Positions 17,610 through 26,713 of a stretch of 64,000 bases of DNA are shown here, piece by piece. The stretch's first letter is position 1, and each line of letters starts with the position of its first letter. This stretch comes from Streptomyces cellostaticus (GTDB lineage Bacteria > Actinomycetota > Actinomycetes > Streptomycetales > Streptomycetaceae), in assembly GCF_001513965.1 (NCBI RefSeq), contig NZ_KQ948040.1, positions 53,023-117,022 on the forward strand. The letters run 5' to 3'. The translations under genes were made by a program, and so were the position numbers. The notes below the pieces were generated by a model. That model did no database searches, was not told the origin of the DNA, and worked only from the letters and a program-made list of their open reading frames with translations.

Positions 17610-18320
17610 TCACTCGCCGCGGTACAGCTCGCGCTTGTCGATGTAGCGCACGACTCCGTCCGGCACCATGTACCAGATGGGCTCGCCCTTGGCGACTCTC
17701 GCGCGGCAGTCGGTGGACGAGATGGCGAGCGCGGGCACCTCGACGAGCGTGACGCCGCCTTCCGGCAGGCCGGGGTCGGTCAGATGGTGGCCGGGGCGGG
17801 TGACGCCGATGAAGTGCGCGAGGGAGAACAGCTCCTCCGAGTCGCGCCAGGTCAGCAGCTGCGCGAGGGCGTCGGCGCCGGTGATGAAGAAGAGGTCCGT
17901 GTCGGGATTGAGGGCGCGCAGGTCGCGCAGGGTGTCCACGGTGTAGGTGGGGCCGCCGCGGTCGATGTCGATGCGGCTGACGGAGAACTGCGGGTTCTCG
18001 GCGGTCGCGATGACCGTCATCAGATAGCGGTCCTCGGCCAGGGAGACCTTGCGGTGGGACTTCTGCCACGGCTGGCCGGTGGGCACGAACACCACCTCGT
18101 CCAGCTGGAACTGCGCGGCGACCTCGCTGGCCGCCACGAGGTGCCCGTGGTGGATCGGGTCGAACGTCCCGCCCATGACACCGAGGCGGCGCTTGCCCGT
18201 GTGGGCGGGTCCGCTGCCCGGCCCGTACGCCGGGGTCTGCGCCGTGCCGGCCGCCGGGTCGGCGTGCTGAGCGGCGTCGGCGGCGTGTACGGCCGTCTCG
18301 TTCGCCGGACCGGTAGGCAT
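17610..18320 (-). CDS. nadD: Nicotinate-nucleotide adenylyltransferase
   Basis: NadD joins ATP and nicotinate mononucleotide in NAD synthesis. The nucleotidyltransferase motif GGTFDPIHHGHL is present, followed by 'FVPTGQPWQKSHRKVS' and C-terminal 'ISSTDCRARVAKGEPIWYMVP' (ISSTxIR-like). ATG 18320 is chosen because GGGAG lies about 10 nt upstream; ATG 18335 is possible. The N-terminus carries about 45 extra low-complexity residues ahead of the core, longer than most NadD proteins. Confidence 0.95.
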   Translation of the reverse strand: MPTGPANETAVHAADAAQHADPAAGTAQTPAYGPGSGPAHTGKRRLGVMGGTFDPIHHGHLVAASEVAAQFQLDEVVFVPTGQPWQKSHRKVSLAEDRYLMTVIATAENPQFSVSRIDIDRGGPTYTVDTLRDLRALNPDTDLFFITGADALAQLLTWRDSEELFSLAHFIGVTRPGHHLTDPGLPEGGVTLVEVPALAISSTDCRARVAKGEPIWYMVPDGVVRYIDKRELYRGE

Positions 18321-18391
18321 GTCCTGCTCTCCCATGCGTGCAGACCCTACCGGCCCGGTGTGAGGGCCCCGGCCGGGGACGGTGTCCGGGG

Positions 18392-18556
18392 TCAGCGGTC
18401 GCGGTTGAAGCGGGTGGTGATCCACAGGAGCAGCAGCAGGATGACGAGGGCGCTGCCGCCGGTGATGGCCGGGTTCAGGCTGTTGTGGTGGCCGCCGTGC
18501 TCCTCGCCCTCGGCGGCGAGGGTGACCAACTGGGCAGCGGCGCTGTGGAAGCTCAT
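18392..18556 (-). CDS. Small single-span membrane protein (54 aa)
   Basis: ATG 18556 opens a 54-codon frame, MSFHSAAAQLVTLAAEGEEH..., with a His-rich segment (EEHGGHHN, about 18-25), one strong membrane helix (SALVILLLLLWITTRF) and a basic C-terminal end. It precedes nadD in the same direction. No family is recognised. Confidence 0.65.
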   Translation of the reverse strand: MSFHSAAAQLVTLAAEGEEHGGHHNSLNPAITGGSALVILLLLLWITTRFNRDR

Positions 18557-18699
18557 CTTCGTCAGGACCTATCGCGTGTGGGCGGTATAAAGACGTCGGC
18601 TCATCGTAAGCGGGCGGCCCGGCGGCGATCACGCCGACTCCGCCGTTGGGGCGGGCGCGGGGCGCGGGTTGACCGCCGGCGGGGAACTTTCGCCGCCCT

Positions 18700-18864
18700 T
18701 CAGTCGTCCTTCCGTTTGTAGCCGCGCAGCAGGAGCCATGCGGTCAGTGCGCAGCCAAGGATCATCACGATCAGGACGATCCGGAGCAGATTCCCCGCCC
18801 CGTGCTGCTGGACGGCGCTGGTGGCGGCCTCGGTCAGCCAGGTGGCTGCGGGGTGATGCTCCAT
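18700..18864 (-). CDS. Small single-span membrane protein (54 aa)
   Basis: This 54-codon frame from ATG 18864 (MEHHPAATWLTEAAT) has one membrane helix (LLRIVLIVMILGCALTAWLLL) and a basic tail RGYKRKDD. It has the same length and plan (short polar N-terminus, one helix, basic end) as the next gene at 18392-18556, though sequence identity is low. No family is recognised. Confidence 0.65.
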   Translation of the reverse strand: MEHHPAATWLTEAATSAVQQHGAGNLLRIVLIVMILGCALTAWLLLRGYKRKDD

Positions 18865-18967
18865 GACGTGGACTCCTTCGGCTGTACTGCCCGTCCACGG
18901 TATCTCCGCCTAGGCTGGCCTCTGCCTCGGGGGCACAGTGGGCACTCACACGCACATGGGGGAAGAC

Positions 18968-20074
18968 ATGTCCGACGACGGCCGCGAGCAGACCGGGCAC
19001 GAGCGCGTGCCGAGCAGGCAGCGCAGGCGCTTCCCGGGGATCTCCTCGCGCGCGTACGAGCACCCGGCCGACCGCTCTGCCCTGGTGGCGCTGCGCAAGC
19101 TGAGCGGTTTCGACACCGTCTTCAAGGCGCTCAGCGGGTTGCTTCCGGAGCGGAGCCTGAGGCTGCTGTTCCTTTCCGACTCGGTGCGGGTCTCGGAGCG
19201 GCAGTTCTCGCATCTGAACGACATGCTGCTGGATGCCTGTTACATCCTGGACCTGGAGAAGGTCCCGCCGATGTACGTCACGCAGGATCCGCAGCCGAAC
19301 GCGATGTGCATCGGGCTGGACGAGCCGATCATCGTGGTCACCACGGGGCTGGTCGAGCTGCTCGACGAGGAGGAGATGCGTGCGGTCGTCGGGCACGAGG
19401 TGGGGCACGCCCTGTCCGGGCACTCGGTGTACCGCACGATCCTGCTGTTCCTGACGACCCTGGCGCTGAGGGTCGCCTGGATCCCGCTGGGCAATCTCGC
19501 GATCATGGCGATCGTGACGGCGCTGCGGGAGTGGTTCCGCAAGTCGGAGCTGTCCGCGGACCGGGCGGGGCTGCTGGTGGGGCAGGATGTGCGGGCCTCG
19601 ATGCGGGGGCTGATGAAGATCGCGGGTGGCAATCATCTGCACGAGATGAACGTGGACGCGTTCCTGGAGCAGGCCGAGGAGTACGACTCCGGGGGCGATC
19701 TGCGGGACTCCGTGCTGAAGATCCTGAATGTGCTGCCCCGCTCGCACCCCTTCACCACGGTCCGGGCGGCCGAGCTGAAGAAGTGGGCCGAGTCCCGGGA
19801 CTACCAGCGGATCATGGACGGGCACTACCCGCGCCGTGACGAGGACAAGGACACCTCGGTCAGCGACTCCTTCCGCGAGTCCGCCGCGAGCTATGCCAGC
19901 GATGTCAAGAGCTCCAAGGACCCGCTGATGAAGCTGGTCACGGACATCGCGGGCGGCGCCGGCGACCTGGGCGGCCGGGTCCGCCGCGGCTTCAACGGCT
20001 TCACCAGCCCGGCTCCCCCGAAGGGCAGTCCGAAGGACGGTCCGAGGGACGCAGAGCCCCAGGACGAGGAGTAG
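18968..20074 (+). CDS. M48 family metallopeptidase
   Basis: This 368-residue HtpX/Ste24-type zinc protease starts at ATG 18968, where GGGGGAAGAC is a good ribosome site. The zinc motif HEVGHALSGH (VVGHEVGHA) and the third ligand region in RKSELSADRAGLL are present, with two hydrophobic segments flanking them (TILLFLTTLALRVAWIPLGNLAIM), so it is probably membrane-associated. The last 90 residues are charged and polar. It is divergent from the small membrane-protein genes. Confidence 0.9.
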   Translation: MSDDGREQTGHERVPSRQRRRFPGISSRAYEHPADRSALVALRKLSGFDTVFKALSGLLPERSLRLLFLSDSVRVSERQFSHLNDMLLDACYILDLEKVPPMYVTQDPQPNAMCIGLDEPIIVVTTGLVELLDEEEMRAVVGHEVGHALSGHSVYRTILLFLTTLALRVAWIPLGNLAIMAIVTALREWFRKSELSADRAGLLVGQDVRASMRGLMKIAGGNHLHEMNVDAFLEQAEEYDSGGDLRDSVLKILNVLPRSHPFTTVRAAELKKWAESRDYQRIMDGHYPRRDEDKDTSVSDSFRESAASYASDVKSSKDPLMKLVTDIAGGAGDLGGRVRRGFNGFTSPAPPKGSPKDGPRDAEPQDEE

Positions 20075-20157
20075 GGGCCGGCGTCGGCGGCAGCGGGCCC
20101 GTCGGGGCGGGGCACCGCCGGCCCGGGCCGCAGAACGCGCAGCCCCACCAGTGACCC

Positions 20158-21228
20158 TCACACCTTCGGCTGAGCCTCATGGGCCAGCGTGCCGCACAGG
20201 GACGCTGCGCTGTCCGTTGCGAAGGGGTTGGTGCCGGCCGGGGCGCCGGTGCGGGCTGTCTGGCCGGAGAGGAGGGGGCGGAGGTAGGAGGTGGCGTCCT
20301 CGGCGCAGGACAGGGGGCCCGCCTGGGCGTAGGAGCCGGCCAGCTGGAGCTGGCCCACCCGCAGGTTGTCGCGGTCGAAGCGGAAGGTCAGCTCGCGGCG
20401 GACGGTGAACAGGGACACCGGGGCTCCGGCGGCGGCGCCGGTCGGGCGGAGTGCGTAGACGAAGATCGTGTCGGTGGTGACCTCCAGCGTGGCCGAGTCG
20501 GACTCGGCGGCCTGCAGGGTGCCCTGGACGCGGATCCTGTCGTCGGCCAGCTGGGCGCGGGAGGGGTCGAGGCGGACCACCCAGCCGGTGGGGCTGTGCC
20601 GGCCGTCCGCCGCCGGGTGGTCGAAGCTCTGGTCGAACTGGTCGAGCTGGTCGGAGTCGAGCAGGGACCGGGCGGGCCGGACCTGGCGGCCGGCGAGCAC
20701 GTCGGGGTCGAGGGAGGAACGGACGAGGTAGTTCCTGGCGCTGCTCAGGGCGGACGTGACCTGGCTGTCGGAGAAGTGCGCGGTGCTGCGGGTGGCCGGC
20801 AGCGGTATCCCCGCGGCGCCGACCTCGAACTGGGCGGCGGGGCTGTGCGCGTACAGGAGCTCGGCGTCCGCGGCGCCGGGCACCTTGCCCTGCGGGGCGA
20901 GCGGGATGACGCTCATCCGCAGGGGCTCGGCGGAGCGCCGGGCCTGGGGGGAGCTGTAGGGGTGGCGGACGCCCATGTAGATCGCGGTGCCGAAGGCGAC
21001 GGCGATCAGCAGGACGAGGATCAGGGCCTGCCGGGTCAGCCCCCGGTGCAGGGGCGGGCGGCGGCGGACGGCGGGCGCATGATCGGCCATGCGCTCCTGT
21101 GCGGAGTACTCCTGGAGGCGGGCAGCGCGGACGAACGACTCGTCGAACACGACGGATCGGTACTCGTCCTCTGCACCGCCGGGGCCGCCCTCGGGTGTCC
21201 CCTCCGGTGGGTCTCCAGGCCCGCCCAT
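20158..21228 (-). CDS. Single-span membrane protein with SVVFDExFVRAA motif
   Basis: This 356-residue protein of unknown function begins with a polar N-terminus containing DEYRSVVFDESFVRAA (about 21-36), followed by one membrane helix (LTRQALILVLLIAVAFGTAIYMGV) and a large extracytoplasmic domain of about 260 residues with two widely spaced cysteines (LSCAED and ASLCGT), which could form a disulfide. The next gene (21318-21917) carries nearly the same N-terminal motif. The two are in tandem, 90 bp apart. The 3' ends of this and the M48 gene converge over 83 bp of GC-rich, hairpin-prone sequence. Confidence 0.75.
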   Translation of the reverse strand: MGGPGDPPEGTPEGGPGGAEDEYRSVVFDESFVRAARLQEYSAQERMADHAPAVRRRPPLHRGLTRQALILVLLIAVAFGTAIYMGVRHPYSSPQARRSAEPLRMSVIPLAPQGKVPGAADAELLYAHSPAAQFEVGAAGIPLPATRSTAHFSDSQVTSALSSARNYLVRSSLDPDVLAGRQVRPARSLLDSDQLDQFDQSFDHPAADGRHSPTGWVVRLDPSRAQLADDRIRVQGTLQAAESDSATLEVTTDTIFVYALRPTGAAAGAPVSLFTVRRELTFRFDRDNLRVGQLQLAGSYAQAGPLSCAEDATSYLRPLLSGQTARTGAPAGTNPFATDSAASLCGTLAHEAQPKV

Positions 21229-21317
21229 ACTTTCAGAGTAGGTCTCGTAGGCCTCAGGTAAACGCCCTGCTACGCGACAACTTCTGACAGGTTCTCACCA
21301 GGAGCGCGGCAGGGTGT

Positions 21318-21917
21318 TCAGGGCGTTCGCGGGATCGCAGAGATCGCCGGCTGGGCCGAGTCGGCGGAAACGGAGGGGGCCGCGGCACTGCCCTGTTCCA
21401 GGCCCGTCGAGGCGGGGGCGGGCACCCGGTCGCGGGTGCCCGAGGAGGCGCCCCGGTAGACCGCGGCGAAGGCCAGCGCGACCATGCCGATCCCCATCAC
21501 GAGGGCGAGCACCCAGGCGACGGGCCGGTGCCAGCGGACCTGTTTGCCGTAGGCCCCGAAGGGGCCGCGGTGGTCACCGAGGACGTAGGTGTCGTCCAGC
21601 TCGTCGTCGTCCCGATCTTGACCGAAATCGGTCCCCTCGGGGCCGTACCCGTCCTCGTAGTGATCGCCTCTGGCGTGGGCGCGGCGGGCTTCTGCCTCGG
21701 AGGCCTCGGCTCTGGCCTGCGCGGCGGCCAGGAGGCGTTCGACCGCGCTCGGCTCGTGCACCACGGCCGCGCGTACGAAGGCCTCGTCGAAGACCACGGA
21801 GGCGAACTCATCGTCCGACACCCCGTGGTCGTGGTCGTCGTCGGGCTCCCAGCCGTCAGGGAACGGCGTGCCCCCCACGTCCTCCGGCACGGATCCAGAG
21901 TAGACCTGGGGGGTCAA
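21318..21917 (-). CDS. Single-span membrane protein with SVVFDExFVRAA motif (shorter paralogue)
   Basis: This 199-residue protein (GTG 21890 is an alternative start) carries DEFASVVFDEAFVRAA (about 36-51), a charged segment, one membrane helix (PVAWVLALVMGIGMVALAFAAVY) and a short Ser/Ala-rich outer tail. The shared cytoplasmic motif with its neighbour suggests both recruit the same partner on the inside. Unknown function. Confidence 0.7.
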   Translation of the reverse strand: MTPQVYSGSVPEDVGGTPFPDGWEPDDDHDHGVSDDEFASVVFDEAFVRAAVVHEPSAVERLLAAAQARAEASEAEARRAHARGDHYEDGYGPEGTDFGQDRDDDELDDTYVLGDHRGPFGAYGKQVRWHRPVAWVLALVMGIGMVALAFAAVYRGASSGTRDRVPAPASTGLEQGSAAAPSVSADSAQPAISAIPRTP

Positions 21918-21975
21918 TTTGGGCAGACGGTATGGAAATTCGTCTGCCTGGTGAGACGCCTTTTGGTCAGACCCG

Positions 21976-23262
21976 TCAGCGGCGCACGTGCCCGTCGCCG
22001 GTGACGATGTACTTCGTGCTGGTCAGCTCCGGCAGGCCCATCGGGCCGCGGGCGTGCAGCTTCTGGGTGGAGATGCCGATCTCGGCGCCGAAGCCGAACT
22101 GGCCGCCGTCGGTGAAGCGGGTGGAGGCGTTCACGGCGACGGTGGTGGAGTCGACCAGCTGGGTGAAGCGGCGGGCCGCCTGCTGGGAGGTGGTGACGAT
22201 GGCCTCGGTGTGGCCGGAGGTCCACAGCCGGATGTGCTCGACGGCCTTGTCCAGCGAGTCCACGACGGCGGCGGCGATGTCGTAGGAGAGGTACTCGGTC
22301 TCCCAGTCCTCCGGGGTCGCCTCGACCACGGTGGCCTTGGATTCCTTGGCGTAGGCGAGGACCCGCTCGTCGGCGTGGACGGTCACCCCGGCCTCGGCGA
22401 GGGCGTCGAGGGCGCGCGGCAGGAACTCGGGGGCGATGTCCTGGTGGACCAGGAGGGTCTCGGCGGCGTTGCAGACGCTGACCCGCTGCGCCTTGGAGTT
22501 GATCAGGATGTCGATCGCCATGTCGAGGTCGGCCGCCGCGTCGACGTAGACGTGGCAGTTGCCGGTGCCGGTCTCGATGACGGGGACGGTGGACTCGCTG
22601 ACCACGGTCTGGATCAGGGAGGCGCCGCCGCGCGGGATGAGGACGTCGACCAGGCCGCGGGCGCGCATCAGCTCGCGCACGGACTCGCGGCTCTCGCCGG
22701 GTACGAGCTGCACGGCGTCGGCGGGCAGCCCGGCCCCGCCCACGGCGTCCCGGATCACCCGGACGAGGGCGGTGTTCGACTCGTACGCGGAGGCCGAGCC
22801 ACGCAGCAGCACCGCGTTTCCGGACTTCAGGCACAGGGCGGCGGCGTCCACGGTCACGTTCGGGCGGGCCTCGTAGATGATGCCGACCACGCCGAGCGGG
22901 ACGCGGACCTGGCGCAGGTCGATGCCGTTGGGCAGGGTGGAGCCGCGGACGACCTCACCGACCGGGTCGGGCAGCTTCACGACGTCACGGACGTCGGAGG
23001 CGATGGCGCGGACCCGCTCGGGGGTGAGGGTGAGCCGGTCGACGATGGCCTCGCTGATGCCGCCCGCCCGGGCCTTGGCCACGTCCTTGGCGTTGGCCTC
23101 GACGATTTCGCCGGTCCGGACCTCCAGGGCGTCGGCGATGGCGAGCAGCGCGTCGTCCTTCACGGCGCGCGGGAGCGGCGCGAGGTCGGCGGCGGCGGCC
23201 TTGGCCCGGTAGGCGGCCTGGGTGACCGGGGACATGGAGTCGTACGGCGAAAGCGTGGTCAT
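21976..23262 (-). CDS. proA: Gamma-glutamyl phosphate reductase
   Basis: ProA reduces glutamyl-5-phosphate to glutamate-5-semialdehyde in proline synthesis, acting directly after ProB. The protein has 428 residues. The aldehyde-dehydrogenase-fold landmarks are the 'YEARPNVTVDAAALCLKSGN' loop, 'LRGSASAYESN' and the catalytic Cys in RVSVCNAAETLL. proB lies upstream in the same direction, separated by one small gene. Confidence 0.97.
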   Translation of the reverse strand: MTTLSPYDSMSPVTQAAYRAKAAAADLAPLPRAVKDDALLAIADALEVRTGEIVEANAKDVAKARAGGISEAIVDRLTLTPERVRAIASDVRDVVKLPDPVGEVVRGSTLPNGIDLRQVRVPLGVVGIIYEARPNVTVDAAALCLKSGNAVLLRGSASAYESNTALVRVIRDAVGGAGLPADAVQLVPGESRESVRELMRARGLVDVLIPRGGASLIQTVVSESTVPVIETGTGNCHVYVDAAADLDMAIDILINSKAQRVSVCNAAETLLVHQDIAPEFLPRALDALAEAGVTVHADERVLAYAKESKATVVEATPEDWETEYLSYDIAAAVVDSLDKAVEHIRLWTSGHTEAIVTTSQQAARRFTQLVDSTTVAVNASTRFTDGGQFGFGAEIGISTQKLHARGPMGLPELTSTKYIVTGDGHVRR

Positions 23263-23369
23263 GGGGGAAGGGTAGTGCGCGGCGCGCGGCGGTTCAGCCG
23301 TCGTCCCACACCCCGAGACGGGTCAAAAGGGACGAGCCCCCGCCGCTCTGTGCCTCCACGTCACCCTGG

Positions 23370-23804
23370 TCAGAACGGATGTACCCCGACAGGTGTCGCA
23401 GGCGCGGGCCCGTAGCCGTCGGCGATGCGCTGGTGGTAGGTCTCGCGGTCGATGACCTCCAGGCCGACGATCTCCCAGGGCGGCAGTCCGGCGCTCTGCC
23501 GGTGCTCGCCCCACAGGCGCAGCGCGACGGCGGCCGCGTCGTGCAGGTCGCGGGCCTCCTCCCAGTACCGGATCTCCGCGTGGTCGCTCGCGTATCTGCT
23601 GGTCAGCAGGAAGGGGTGGTCGTGGGCGAGCTGTTCCAGGGCGCGCCGCAGGTCCGGCAGCGCGACCTTCTTGCCGGAGACGCTGAGGGTGACGTGCCAC
23701 AGGCGGGGCAGGTCCTTGGGCTCCTCGTAGTCCTGGTAGGTGTCCCCGGGCGCGACGCTCGTCAGAGCACCGCGGGACGCCGCCCCAGGGCGCACTCGTC
23801 TCAC
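23370..23804 (-). CDS. Hypothetical protein between proA and proB (144 aa)
   Basis: GTG 23804 is chosen because AAGGAGG lies 5 nt upstream. The protein is soluble, about 144 residues, with a compact alpha/beta-looking core (RLWHVTLSVSGKKVALPDLRRALEQLAHDHPF) and the conserved-looking end 'ADGYGPAPATPVGVHPF'. I do not recognise a domain. Its place between proA and proB suggests a shared transcript but not necessarily a proline role. Confidence 0.7.
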   Translation of the reverse strand: MRRVRPGAASRGALTSVAPGDTYQDYEEPKDLPRLWHVTLSVSGKKVALPDLRRALEQLAHDHPFLLTSRYASDHAEIRYWEEARDLHDAAAVALRLWGEHRQSAGLPPWEIVGLEVIDRETYHQRIADGYGPAPATPVGVHPF

Positions 23805-23963
23805 GACGGCCTCCTTCACGCAATGCCCCTCGACGGAACGTGTCCCTGCAACATGCCTCTGAGTCAAAGTTGAGCAGGCCGCAGGGCTCCGCGTGGCGGT
23901 TTTACGGAACGTCCCCCACCGGGGCATTCCATACGCCCCGTTTTACTGGCAGTTCGACGGGAG

Positions 23964-25091
23964 TCACGGGTGCAGGAGCACCAGGTCGTCCCGGTGTACG
24001 ACCTCGCGTTCGTACGCCGGGCCCAGTTCGCGCGCCAGCTCCCGGGTCGAACGTCCGATCAGCTGGGGGATCTCCTTGGCATCGAAGTTGACGAGCCCGC
24101 GGGCCACCGCGTGCCCGCTGCCGTCGCGCAGCTCGACGGGGTCGCCGGCGCTGAACTCGCCCTCCACGGCGGCGATTCCGGCGGGCAGCAGCGACTTGCG
24201 CCGCTCGACGACCGCGCGGACGGCGCCCTCGTCCAGCGTGAGGGATCCCTGCGGGGTGGAGGCGTGCTGGAGCCACAGCAGCCGGTCGGCGGAGCGTTTG
24301 CCGGTGGGGTGGAAGTAGGTGCCGGTGTCGCCTCCGTGGAGCGCCTCCGCCGCGTGGACGGCGCTCGTGAGCACCACCGGGATGCCCGCGGCGGCCGCGA
24401 TCCGGGCGGCCTCGACCTTGGTGACCATGCCGCCGGTGCCGACGCCCGCCTTGCCCGCGCTGCCGATCTCGACCCCGGTGAGGTCCTCGGGGCCGCGCAC
24501 CTCCGCTATCCGGGAGGTGCCCGGCTTGCCGGGGTCGCCGTCGTAGACGCCGTCGATGTCGGACAGGAGCACCAGCAGGTCGGCGTGGACGAGGTGGGCG
24601 ACGAGGGAGGCGAGGCGGTCGTTGTCGCCGAAGCGGATCTCGTCGGTGGCGACGGTGTCGTTCTCGTTGACGATGGGGAAGGCGCCCATGGCCAGCAGTT
24701 TGTCGAGGGTGCGGGAGGCGTTGCGGTGGTGGGCGCGCCGGCTCATGTCGTCGCTGGTGAGCAGGACTTGGCCGACACGGACGCCGTAGCGGGCGAAGGA
24801 GGCGGTGTAGCGGGCCACGAGCAGGCCCTGGCCGACGCTGGCGGCGGCCTGCTGGCGGGCCAGGTCCTTGGGGCGGCGGCGCAGGCCCAGCGGGGCGAGC
24901 CCCGCGGCGATGGCGCCCGAGGAGACGAGGACGATCTCCCTCTCTCCCCCGCTGCGGATCTTGGCGAGGACGTCGACCAGCGCGTCGACGCGGTCGGCGT
25001 CCAGGCCGCCCGCGGCGGTGGTCAGCGACGAGGAGCCCACTTTGACGACGATCCTGCGGGCCTCGCCCACGGCCTGCCTTGCCCTTGCCAC
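23964..25091 (-). CDS. proB: Glutamate 5-kinase
   Basis: ProB phosphorylates glutamate in the first step of proline synthesis. This 375-residue protein has the amino-acid-kinase fold (VVKVGSSSLT at the start, SSGAIAAGL, NENDTVATDEIRFGDND, VGTGGMVTKVEAA) and a C-terminal PUA domain (SAGDPVELRDGSGHAVARGLVNF). The full ProB-PUA length matches the family. Confidence 0.97.
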   Translation of the reverse strand: MARARQAVGEARRIVVKVGSSSLTTAAGGLDADRVDALVDVLAKIRSGGEREIVLVSSGAIAAGLAPLGLRRRPKDLARQQAAASVGQGLLVARYTASFARYGVRVGQVLLTSDDMSRRAHHRNASRTLDKLLAMGAFPIVNENDTVATDEIRFGDNDRLASLVAHLVHADLLVLLSDIDGVYDGDPGKPGTSRIAEVRGPEDLTGVEIGSAGKAGVGTGGMVTKVEAARIAAAAGIPVVLTSAVHAAEALHGGDTGTYFHPTGKRSADRLLWLQHASTPQGSLTLDEGAVRAVVERRKSLLPAGIAAVEGEFSAGDPVELRDGSGHAVARGLVNFDAKEIPQLIGRSTRELARELGPAYEREVVHRDDLVLLHP

Positions 25092-25302
25092 TTGCCTGCC
25101 GTCCCCTCGCGCGCATCCGGCTGCCTGTCCGGCAATCTACGCGAAGTGGGCCGTGCGGTGCGCGCCGGTCCAGCCCCCGGACAGGCGGGGCGTAGCCGTT
25201 TGCTCACGGTTCGCGTACGGCAAAAAGGTTGTGTTGGTTGCTTATAGAAATTAAAGCTGTCTCAAACATAAGTTGAATTTTGTGTCTCATATTGCTCATC
25301 CC

Positions 25303-26700
25303 GTGAAGCGCATCCTGCTCAGATCCGGCAAAAGCCCCTACGACGTCCTGTCGATCGAGGAGGCTCTCCACCGGGACGTCATCGCCACCAACGCGGGCAA
25401 CCTGATCTTCAGCGACGCCGCTCACAAGATCCTCGAGACGCCGGACACCGAGGTCGTCTCGAACGGCATCGGTACGGATGTGGCCGCGGCCGCCCGGATC
25501 AACGAGGAGTACGACGCCTTCGTCATCCCGCTCGCCAACGCCTTCCGCCCGTCGTTCGAGGGCCGGCTGAAGCGGCTGACCCGGCTGATCGGCAAGCTGC
25601 GGATCCCCGTGGTGGTGCTGGGGGTCGGCGCGCAGACCGGGGTGAGCTACAACCCGGCGCGGCTGAAGCCCATGGAGCAGTCCGTGCGCGAGTTCTGCTC
25701 GGCGGTGCTGGACCGCAGCGCCTCGATCGGCGCGCGGGGCGAGTTCACCGAGCAGTACCTGCGGGACATGGGTTTCAGGGACGTGGAGGTCATCGGCTGC
25801 CCGTCGCTGTTCATGTACGGCCGTGACCTCGATGTGCGCAAGCGGGTGCCCGAGCTGACGGCCGAGTCCCGGATCGCGGTCAACGGTTCGCACAGCGCCG
25901 TGCAGAAGCAGGGCCTCGGCAGGATCATCAGCCGCACCCACGCGCGCTACCCGAACCTGTGCTTCGTCGGCCAGAACCTCAGCGACGCACGGCAGTTGCA
26001 CTGGCGGGACCTCACGGACCCGAACGCCCGGGTGACCGCGATGCCGACCCACCCCGACCATCCGATGTACCGGGAGGGCAAGGCGCGGATGTACGTCGAC
26101 CCGATCACCTGGTTCGACGACCTGCGCTCCTTCGACTTCTCCTTCGGCTCCCGCATCCACGGCAACATCGCGGCGCTGCTCGCGGGCACGCCCGCGACGG
26201 TGCTGTGCAGCGACTCGCGCACGCTGGAGCTGTGCCGCTACTTCGAGATCCCGCACCAGCGGCTGGACCAGGTCGCCAAGGACCCCGAGGCGGCGGACCC
26301 GGCGCGGCTGTACGCGCAGTCGGACTTCGGCGGGCTGACGGGCGGTCACGCGGAGCGCTTCGCGCGGTTCACGGCCTTCCTGGACAAGAACGGGCTGCGC
26401 AACACCTTCACGCACGGCGACGGCGGCGCGGCCTTCGAGGAGCGGATGCGGTCGCTGCCGTTCCCGCCGGGTGTGCGCCCGTGGAACGACACCGACCTGG
26501 CCTCGCTCGCCGGCCGGTTCGGCTGGCTGCACACGCGGGTCGGCGAACTGGCCGAGGACAACGACCGGTTGAAGCGGGAGCTGGCGCGGGCCAGCAAGGC
26601 CAGGGACGGGGTGCCGGCGCCCGCCGCCTCCGTCTACCGGCGGGCCCGCCGGGTGGTGGGCCGGCCGCTGCGGCGGGCGCTTCAGTCGGGCAAGCAGTAG
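25303..26700 (+). CDS. Polysaccharide pyruvyl transferase family protein
   Basis: This protein probably transfers pyruvate from phosphoenolpyruvate to a sugar or polyol of a wall polymer, forming a ketal. GTG 25303 (VKRILLRSGKSPYDVLS) is preferred; in-frame upstream codons reach 25273. The family segment near 'FDFSFGSRIHGNIAALLAGTPATVL' with its conserved Arg-His is present, as is 'VVVLGVGAQTG'. The last 70 residues are helical and basic. The upstream 100 bp are unusually AT-rich (25210-25300), likely a promoter. It faces the GT2 gene with 13 bp between stops. Confidence 0.85.
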   Translation: MKRILLRSGKSPYDVLSIEEALHRDVIATNAGNLIFSDAAHKILETPDTEVVSNGIGTDVAAAARINEEYDAFVIPLANAFRPSFEGRLKRLTRLIGKLRIPVVVLGVGAQTGVSYNPARLKPMEQSVREFCSAVLDRSASIGARGEFTEQYLRDMGFRDVEVIGCPSLFMYGRDLDVRKRVPELTAESRIAVNGSHSAVQKQGLGRIISRTHARYPNLCFVGQNLSDARQLHWRDLTDPNARVTAMPTHPDHPMYREGKARMYVDPITWFDDLRSFDFSFGSRIHGNIAALLAGTPATVLCSDSRTLELCRYFEIPHQRLDQVAKDPEAADPARLYAQSDFGGLTGGHAERFARFTAFLDKNGLRNTFTHGDGGAAFEERMRSLPFPPGVRPWNDTDLASLAGRFGWLHTRVGELAEDNDRLKRELARASKARDGVPAPAASVYRRARRVVGRPLRRALQSGKQ

Positions 26701-26713
26701 GCCGACGAAACCG

